Below are positions 56,070 through 64,000 of a stretch of 64,000 bases of DNA, piece by piece. The DNA comes from Arachnopeziza araneosa (taxonomy: Eukaryota > Ascomycota > Leotiomycetes > Helotiales > Arachnopezizaceae). The stretch covers positions 31,356 through 95,355 of the forward strand of contig QYAI01000108.1 in assembly GCA_003988855.1 (NCBI GenBank), written 5' to 3'. The translations under genes and the position numbers were made by a program. The notes beneath the pieces are model-generated. The model saw only the letters and a list, made by a program, of their open reading frames with translations. It had not been told where the DNA came from and searched no databases. Every line of letters begins with the position of its first letter. Positions within the stretch are counted from its first letter, which is position 1.

Positions 56070-57836
56070 GGCGAACAATTCTGTGAAGAGCTCGCTGTCG
56101 AGGCCGTCACGATACCGGTATCCTGAGGTTCAAGTGTCTGGGGAACAGGCACATGTTTAGTTAGAAAAGAGGCTGAAGGTGTTCGTGCCACCGAAAACTC
56201 AAATATCGTGGGGATGGGCAGCTAATACTACCCAAGTACCAACAAAGGGACTCCCCGTGATACATACCCTTTACTCCGATATGCTTGGCTACTTATGCTT
56301 GTATCTGGCAAAACTAAAAGACAAGGGATTGCTAACTGCAGAACGCAAGTTTTGCGCGGAGCTGTAGGATGATCGGATGGAGAACAAACTCTATTGGCTG
56401 ACCATGTGCATTTACAACGTATCCAGGGAAGAAGACAGAGCTGCATTGGAAATCGTTTGTCAATGTGGTTGGCTGCGTAGCACTTTTCGATATTGAAGCT
56501 GCAGTTTTTGCATGGAAATATATTAAATACCTCGTCGGATACCCTGAACACGACCATGGAGGAGCGCACTCCAGGATCTTTCATGGTGAGGCGGAGGGTC
56601 GTTTACTGGAAATGGTGGAGGGATCGGAGACCCATACCACTGGTGTGGTCAATGCATGCAACTGATTCTGGGGTAATAGCACGTCGAACCTATGAAACAA
56701 GCTCTTGAGCCCTAGCCCTCAAGGAAGCGTCCAGGTAGCTTTGCTTCCTGCCCCTTTCTCACCCGACTTTGCCGTCGTTGCATCCCATCTTCATGCTCAG
56801 GAACTCCACTGCGGCAGATCTTGGTGAGGACGGCAAATCGTTCTCACCAATACAATCAATCAGAATGCTAGCTTGACCTTTGTTCGCATCGGGACGACCC
56901 TTTCAATCTCGTCATTGACCAAGATGCTGTCCAAAATGCACGGATAAACCCAAGATATGCATCGCGGTTAGGACTTCCAACGAACTGGATAACGGGCATG
57001 AGATGGCCATCTTTGTGTGCTCAGAGCTTTAATTCCAGTGCGACGTTAGATCTGCACTTCATCTACAGCGTATAAAGACTTCGTTGTGGTTAAAGCATCG
57101 GTCAGGTAGTCCTACGCTCCCGCAGACAGAGCCCTACGAGCTGTGAAAGGACCCGTGTAACTTTACTTGCTAAAGTGGGAGAAACACAACAGAGAAACCC
57201 TTTGCGATCGAGATTTCTGAAACAGGGCAAAGCCGACCACTCCGTGAATCTTAGTACCAGGTCCCACATGGCTGTGGAATCAATGTCAATGTGTGACAAT
57301 CCTTGGTGACGATCATTATGTGTTAGCAGTACGCATGATCGACAGCTAGTTTGCTGATTATCCCGAAGAACTCATCCGACGGGATGGCGTCTTAATCGTG
57401 CGCTTTCGCAAATACTGACTTTATGCGGCGATGAAGACTGCAGGTGACGTCGCCAGATAACAAGTCGAGCGCAATATATTGAGCCTCATATTCTATCTCA
57501 GACGGCGTAAATGAAAAGATCAGATCAAGAATAGAATCAGGCCTCGTTTTGGTTGCAATCGTCGCTGGGATATGTCTGTGCCGACTTCCAGGAGGAGACG
57601 CCATCTCAAGCCGGTTAAATCCTACCTTGCCTCAAAGGTACGAGGGTGGCTAGCCCTGCATGCACAGTGCTGATATGTCGATAAGTGTATTTCCAATCAC
57701 CATGGACAACCCCACGGATGAAACGATGCAATCGCAAGGAATGAATAAGTTTCAGATGTTGCGGAATGTCATCGACAGCTGAAGCCGCGCGGTGCTTGAG
57801 ATTCAATATATTCGAGGTCTCGGCACTTCTTACTTC
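56070..57836. other. Gene-poor 1.8 kb region
   Basis: Short ORFs only (for example 57392-57604 on the minus strand); none has a recognisable motif or a supporting splice structure. Confidence 0.5.
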
Positions 57837-59517
57837 TCAGAGAGTATATACAAACTCGGGGTTCTCTCCATCCGTCAAATCCAAGAATTCCTGCTTGTCC
57901 AACTTTTCATACCCTGGCTCTTGTCTCCGAGACTCGTTCTTCTTATTCGAATGCTGATAATACCAATGTATAAATGCCAGGTCAATTAGGCACACAGCAT
58001 AGCACACGATGATTGTGATCTCTGCAGGGACATATCGAGGCCCATCCTTGGGTCTGAAAGTCTGGGGCCCGATAATGTTGCCTGCACAATAGGCGATGAG
58101 GTAAAGAGCGCCGACTGTGGTCTTCTTGGTATACCCTGCGACGTTGGAGGAGATGAGGGAAAGAAGCGCAACGAAACCAGTAGGTGTAGCTTGAAGAAGA
58201 AAATAGCCCGCCAAACGCCCATGAGAGTGGGACAGCGGAAGGCACACAATGAGTAGCATGCCGATGATGCCTATGACTAGGCCACTCATACCAACCAATA
58301 TCCGGCGGCCGAGCTTGTCGCCAAGATAGCCGCAGATGATCAAAGCAAAAACCTCAACGGCGCCCCCAGGAGTTCCATATAGCAAGGACTGATCGGCGGT
58401 ATAGCCAAAAGAGACGATGAGTTGTGAGAAGAAGTTGGTGATGCCGCCTAGTGGGATCATGAATGAGGATTCAAGTTTCGAAGAGAGCGAATAACGTACC
58501 ATTAGGAATGTCTGCTACCAAAGCAAAGAACGTAAAAGCCCATGTCATTGGGTCCATGAGTGCTTCCTTGAACTGGTACATCTTGAAATGTTTATTTCCT
58601 ACACCTTGTTGGTTCTTCCGAATTCGCTCCACTGCCATTAATCTTTCCTGCGGAGTCAAGAACTTTGCATTAAGTTGATTGTCGGGCATGAAGTAGAGGA
58701 AGATACACCCCACAGATGCGGTGACCAACCCAATTGTCAAGAACACAATCTTCCAAGGCGCAATAGCAGCTCCATGCTTCTTGACTCCCGTTGAGATGCC
58801 ATATGCCACTAAGCCACCCAGTATCTGCGCAAACCCATTGAAGCTGAACCAAATACCAACTCGTTGCCCTTGTTCGGTTCTTGTATACCACTGAGAGGTA
58901 AAGAGAGCAAACCCAGGGGTCACAGCTGCCTCAAAAACACCAAGAAAGAACCTCACAGCAACTGCGCCAGCAAAATTGCTTACTGCAGCCATGCAGCAGA
59001 GTGTCAACCCCCACATTGTGATGTTAAACGCTGACCATTTCGCCAGCGGAAGTCTTTGCAGCAAACGGTTTGTAGGATATTCCCAAAACAAATAGCCGAT
59101 ATAAAACATGCTCCCTAGCCACTGGTAGTTGTCTCCTTTTAAGTGGATTGCTTTCTGAAGGCCCATAATACTCGCGTAGGAGAGGGTGGTTTTATCGAGG
59201 TAGTTGAGGCCATACACGACGCAGAGCATCTGCCATGAGTTAGAGCGATCCAAATCAAAGATTCACTGCGTACGTACTGGCATGAGGTTCATGTCAATCT
59301 TTCGCAGTAGCTTCTTCTCAATTTCTGGCGTCATGACGATCACCTCTCCATCATGACCATCGAAAGCTCTCAGAGCTATATCTCCATCACCCAGATTCGC
59401 GTGTTGAAATCGTATCGTTCTTACCTCTCCATCCTCAAATGTTTGTGGTCGGGAAAGCCCTGCGATTTTCTCAGGATCCTGATAAGAAAAATCGTTATTC
59501 TTCTCCGTATCAACCAT
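57837..59517 (-). CDS. MFS permease, anion:cation symporter (allantoate permease/Dal5) family
   Basis: Three exons: 59517-59278, 59229-58500, 58447-57837; 526 aa. Hydrophilic N-terminus ends EKKLLRKIDMNLMP, then MLCVVYGLNYLDKTTLSYASIMGL, the ACS signature (YxxNYLDKxxLSYA). WEYPTNRLLQRLPLAKW and FLGVFEAAVTPGF are the family's motif A equivalent and TM4-5 signature. GYLGDKLGRRILVG follows the central loop. Imports organic anions such as allantoate, vitamins or dipeptides. Substrate cannot be told. Not linked to the polyketide cluster. Confidence 0.92.
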
Positions 59518-60724
59518 TGCGATGGATCTGCGGGGTTCAGAAGGGCTCCTAGACGTTAATACTTCTGACAGAATGAATTGAGAGGAAAGAAACTCAATTG
59601 GAGCATTGAGAGAAGACTGAGAATTATATTAAAAAAGAGAGAGACAAGGAGATCAATGCCACTGATAACATCACCATCTCCGCACGCGAGAAATTCTTCG
59701 CGATTGCAGATCCAAGCCCCGACGTCAGAGAGGGGGACAAGCTTCGCTATGCTTATCTCTCCACTGGTATAGCGGCAGTTGTGCTTTCGGTTGGCCCATT
59801 ATTGATAGCATTCACCCACAGCAATCCTTGATGAAGAGCTTTATCCCGGGGCGAAGGCAGCGAGAGATTGATCGGAATAGGAAGGTGTTGAGCCATTTCG
59901 ATGGGATTGAATGGTTCATCAACACCACGATTTTGACCTTTCCGAGGGACGCAGGAGAGTTTGTCTGCAAGGAGCAAGTCAAGGAAGGTCGGAAGAGAGG
60001 AAAAGGAATCATTATAAATGTCAGACAAATTCCCTTCGCTCCGAAAACTTCGGTCAGCAAGTGATCACGTGAGCTGACGAAGCTAACCGATAACCTTTCC
60101 ATCATTCTTGATTTACTCTAAACGTTTGAAGTCTCACCGAGATCACAACATCAAGTTCCTTCTCCAACGGATACTCTTGGTATAATCGATGATCGTTACA
60201 CAATAATTACTTTGTATGTCAATTTTTGACTGAGAAATTCGTTCAACTCCTCATCGACAAAGCTCAGCAGCACGCCTCACTCTATGGGCATTCCTCGAAA
60301 GATTCACGTTGTTTCGTGAGAGATGCTCGTGAATACGACCCGTTAGCAGGCATACATCTTTCAAGTACCGGACACTGTAGGGGAGTATTCTAACTCTTGC
60401 AGGCTGCTGCTCAGTGGCCAAACTCCGCATTCTTTCAGTCTGGATACAAGTGCCAGGAACACCCGGGTCTTCACGGGGTTCCCTGGTTGATCGTTACAAG
60501 TGGCTCATTCATTGTTTCTTTTGCACCGAGATCTGTGTGGTTCCGAAGTTTCAGCCTCCAAGTGTGACATCTGGGATCTTCGACGAAACGACAATGCGTC
60601 TACGAGCCGGATCGCACGGTTCCAAAACTCATGGTTCTTGCTTGTAACATTCCCAATGCATCTCTCGCGGTCAAGTTCTCATTGGATCTATTCGAAGGGA
60701 ACGGCTTGTTGCGCAATTCTAGCC
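59518..60724. other. Gene-free 1.2 kb region upstream of a truncated MFS frame
   Basis: No ORF encoding the missing N-terminal half of the downstream MFS protein was found here on either strand. Confidence 0.5.
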
Positions 60725-61595
60725 AACGCGAGAAGATAAGGCCTGGAACTCTGGAACCATCATTGGGCTGTTTGTCTGCTCCGGTGTTCTCTTCATCCTC
60801 CTCGGCATCCAACAGGTTTGGTGCATCTTCACCACCACATCCCGGCGCATCTTCCCTGTCGAGTTCTTCAAATCTCGCACCATCCTCCTCCTCTTCTGCT
60901 GCACTGCTGCCGGTGGAACAGCAGTCTTCATCCCCATCTACATGATCCCCATCTTCTTCCAGTTCACGCGCAGCGACTCTGCCCTCGAAGCTGGCGTCCG
61001 TCTCCTTCCCTTTATCTTCCTCATGATCTTCGCCGTCATCAGCAACGGCGCCATTCTATCTGCCCACGGCTACTACATGCCCTGGTACGTAGTCGGCGGC
61101 GCTCTCTGCATTATCGGCGGTGCACTCCTCCACACCATCGACCCATCTACCGGCACAGCAACCGTCTACGGATACACCGTCATCGTCGGTTTTGGCGTCG
61201 GTCTCTACGCACAAGCCTCCTTCTCCGTTGCCCAAGCCATCGTCGATCCCGCCCTCATCCCCTCCGCCGTCGGCTTCATCACTTGCGCCCAGGTCTCCGG
61301 CGTTACCATCGCCCTGGCCATCGCCAACTCCGTCTTCCTCAACCGCTCCCAGACCAAGATCTCGGCCATCCTGCCCAACACGCCCGAATCCGAAATCCAG
61401 GCCGCCATCGCCGGCGCCGGCTCCCAGTTCGTCAAGACCCTGAGCGCCGCCACCAAGGCCGAGGTGCTGGAGGCGATCGTCAGCAGCATGAGCACCACGT
61501 ATATCCTGGTCATCGTGGCTGGCTGTGTGACGCTGTTGTGCAGTCTGGCCATGAAGAGGGAGAGGCTGTTCATCGCTGCCGGCGCGGCTGCTTAG
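60725..61595 (+). pseudogene. C-terminal half of a DHA2 (14-TM) MFS transporter
   Basis: Open frame from about 60725 (after a TTCTAG acceptor-like site) to the stop at 61595, about 290 residues. It begins AWNSGTIIGLFV, a mid-protein DHA2 segment, continues IFPVEFFKSRTI and IPIYMIPIFFQF, GVRLLPFI, HGYYMPWYVVGGAL, and ends in the last TM and basic tail. The first seven or so membrane segments expected of a 500-600 aa protein are absent, so it is probably a 5'-truncated relic. Alternatively a distant exon was missed. GC content is markedly higher than the flanks. Confidence 0.72.
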
Positions 61596-62537
61596 ATTGT
61601 ACGATGGAGGCGGAATCACGGTCTGCAGTAAGATAATAATACCGGCTGATAAAGGGATGGCGTTCATACTCGGGAATGAATCAGTATGTGGGTGGTCTAG
61701 TTATCGGTTCATATCAAAATAGATACTTTTAATCTCCCCTTTAATATTTGTGATCTGAGATTTTTATATATTCTCAGACGATAAAGCTTCCTCGCCTGTG
61801 TTAGTTTTTATACTCCTTTCACAACTTGAACTGTCCAATTGCCCCCGTATCTGATACTCTATTAAAACCCCATTCATCTAGCGATACTGCAAAAGCTGCT
61901 GAGAACCATTTGAAATGCTCAAAGCAGGTCTCTTCTCGCTGAGCAAATTTGCTACCTCGAGATCAATTGCATCCAAACAGGAGCAAGCGAGCGAACCAGA
62001 AGGGTTCCCGACCAGCATTCTTAGGCCGTCCATCAGATGCATCACCCCTATCAATGAACCTCCCACCCCCGCCCCCGCCCCCTGCGCCCTAGCCCTGCAA
62101 GATCCCATGCACCTAGTTCCGGAATAGAAACCCTGCTCCCAACAGCAGCGAGTATTTTCATCCTGAACCCTATTATACGGTGGGTACCTCCAGGATGTTG
62201 CGAGGGAACAGCTGCGATCCTGCCGTGTGTTCATCGTGTAGAGACCGGGGGATACGTGTGCGGGGATCGGTTTCTGGTATGGGGGATGGGAGATGGGGGA
62301 TGGGGGGGTTGATTTTATAGGCGGTAGCTGAGGCGGGGAGCTTTAATTTTCAATACTGATGCAATCATAAACTTCTAGTGTGCTATGCATTAAAGCAACT
62401 ACACAAAGTTTAATGGATCGCTACTACTAATTTTGTCCTATAGATTCATGGAGCGGGGAAATATTCTCCCGGCTTAGGGACTTTTCGGTTGCTTAGTTAT
62501 ACTAGAAGGAGCTCTCTAATATATTTAAGTACTGCTC
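61596..62537. other. Gene-free region with G/C-run tracts
   Basis: C-rich run at about 62063-62086 (CCCACCCCCGCCCCCGCCCC) and G-rich run at about 62281-62310 (repeats of GGGGGATGGGAGAT), both able to form quadruplex-type structures. No gene. Confidence 0.5.
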
Positions 62538-62903
62538 TTAGACTATATCTAAAGGATTACTTGGCTTTGGCTTTGGAGTCGAAGAAGAGGCCTGAGCTGG
62601 CTCATCCATGAGGCCGGCTCGCCCCTCGGCTTCTTGTGCATTTCGGATGCGGACTCGTGCATTGTTGATATTTGATGGCTTCGAAGGATCCCAGCGCATC
62701 TTCCTACAGTAGTCTTGAAGCTCCCCTTCTCGCAGTGGCGTCGGAAGGAAAGGCATGCTTCTCATTCTTCGTGCCCGACTATCTACGAAGTCTGAGTTGG
62801 CTCGCAATGTCCAGATAGATATATCACTCCCACCGACATACATCTCTAACACGCCATTCATAAAGGTAGACATCTTGTGACCAATAGCACTAGCTACTGC
62901 CAT
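62538..62903 (-). CDS. Hypothetical protein, about 121 aa
   Basis: Open frame from an ATG at 62903 with MAVASAIGHKMSTFMNGVLEMYVGG; the frame is open a further 15 codons upstream to an AG that could be an acceptor, so it may be the 3' exon of a larger gene. Basic middle (SRARRMRSMPF), then a Pro/Lys tail. Not recognised. Confidence 0.35.
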   Translation of the reverse strand: MAVASAIGHKMSTFMNGVLEMYVGGSDISIWTLRANSDFVDSRARRMRSMPFLPTPLREGELQDYCRKMRWDPSKPSNINNARVRIRNAQEAEGRAGLMDEPAQASSSTPKPKPSNPLDIV

Positions 62904-64000
62904 AGTAGCGTATCCGCGGATCGAATCGGGGCGCAGGTGGCTATATCCCTAGCAGATCCGTAGCGCAGATCATGGACGTGGAGTCGAACCGTGCAGTTGG
63001 CTTTGATTGACATACCGTGTATAGTAGGACTGGTTGGTGGTTGGTGGCGGGCTTTTCGATTTCCAGGAAGGCTGTGCGACCCTGCATGATTGCGGGAATG
63101 ACTGGATTGTCTGGCGTAGCTCACTTGGGGGTTGTAGCTCGTGGCACGTATAAAAAAGCTCGTAGCATGTACAAAAAGTGTAAAATTGCCGTTTTAAGCA
63201 ACGCGCAGTGCCTACATACAAAAAGGGAAGACTTCTTTCACAAAGCACCCTCAATTGATCAGGTGCAACATCCTCCTTCTATAGAAAACACTCAAAATCA
63301 ATCAGAGCCATGCAATCCTGCTACAGTAAAGACCGAGGTACTCGATGTTACTTTCCTTATTCCACCTTCAAAGGATGAGCCGGCACCAATCGGTTGTAAA
63401 GGGAATTCCTAAGCTTCAGCATCGCGGTGGCCGTCTGGGTACTTTTCAACAAGATATTGGACATCAGCAATGGCCCTGAACTATTAGAAACTCCACATCG
63501 AAGTCCTTGGATATCCGATATAATCTGCGCCGAGTCTGAACCTCTGCAAGTCCATTTCCGTCTTTGAGACTAAGCGGGCGCTGTAACGGCACGAACACGA
63601 ATATGGCTAGTCAAGAGGCACATGGGAGTGCGTTGATAGTCTGAGTATATTCGGTTCTTAGGCTAGCTACGAAGGAAAAGAAGAATATGAGGAAAGAAAA
63701 ACTACATGAGTGAGGTGTGCCTTATCTACAGCAGACTTCTCTCCGGCCCTAGTCTGAATAGACTCTGAATGTACCCCTTATTCTCCACACTTCGGTAATG
63801 AAGTCCTGTCCGCCCGTGCCGTCTACACATGACATTTGTAACACGTGATATCCTGCTCATCACAGGCGCTACTCTAATAGTCGGTGCTCTTCCACGCACG
63901 AGCAGGCCCTGGTGGTCGGAGAAAGCAAAGGTCCACCCGCAAGCAAAACGTCCACCCTCAAAATTGCGACCGGAGGTACTATCTCTAGTTAAATTATCGC
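62904..64000. other. Right end of window without a supported gene
   Basis: A 131-codon frame at 63017-63412 has no recognisable motif. A CACGTG lies at 63842-63847. Nothing else noted. Confidence 0.45.

Noticed and set aside
60818..61636. 272-codon plus-strand ORF rich in His and Arg
   Set aside because: Out-of-frame shadow of the DHA2 fragment at 60725-61595.
62965..63000. tRNA-like T-loop (reverse complement of GGTTCGACTCC)
   Set aside because: No matching T-stem, acceptor stem or anticodon arm could be folded around it.

Overview
This window reads as chromosomal DNA of a filamentous ascomycete (Pezizomycotina, most likely Eurotiales; inference). Nearly every gene has short 50-100 bp GT-AG introns. 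The families are fungal-specific (non-reducing polyketide synthases, Zn2Cys6 regulator, ankyrin-kinase and HeLo-type proteins), and I see no bacterial operon structure. I worked out splice sites by eye from donor and acceptor signals, reading frame and family motifs.

Region 1 (about 1-39 kb, perhaps to 41.5 kb) is a polyketide biosynthetic gene cluster. It has two non-reducing PKSs (NR-PKS). PKS-1 (complement 1..3427) is cut by the left edge and belongs by its KS motifs to the clade that makes azaphilone-type cores. PKS-2 (10447..15992) is complete: SAT-KS-MAT-PT-ACP(vestigial)-ACP, with no thioesterase, reductase or methyltransferase. Around them lie three acyltransferases (3915, 7888, 29901), a berberine-bridge-type FAD oxidase (5788), a dearomatase-type FAD monooxygenase (16771), a secreted FAD oxidoreductase (18876), two medium-chain reductases (21078, 24436), a ketoreductase (22623), an atypical SDR (25752), a P450 (27516), a second FAD monooxygenase (33845), a Gfo/Idh/MocA oxidoreductase (35629), two MFS transporters (31684, 37366) and a Zn2Cys6 regulator (39434). 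The best model is a mitorubrin-like azaphilone ester: PKS-1 builds the core, the FAD monooxygenase dearomatises it, and the TE-less PKS-2 makes a small aromatic acyl chain that an acyltransferase moves onto the core. The product is inferred, not shown. A short motif, CGGAGTT or its one-base variant CGGACTT, recurs in most intergenic regions of this part and is a candidate site for the pathway regulator.

Region 2 (about 41.5-45.9 kb) is gene-poor, with short repeats, a hairpin and one probable frameshifted gene. It looks like the cluster border.

Region 3 (about 45.9-54 kb) has an NmrA-like protein, then a head-to-head pair: a kinase fused to ankyrin repeats (complement 47686..51674) and a putative HeLo-like/pseudokinase protein (52081..53931). 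Such domain combinations are typical of fungal NLR/incompatibility-type signalling.

Region 4 (54-64 kb) has a single-pass membrane protein, an anion:cation-symporter-type MFS permease, the C-terminal half of a DHA2 MFS transporter, and mostly gene-free DNA.
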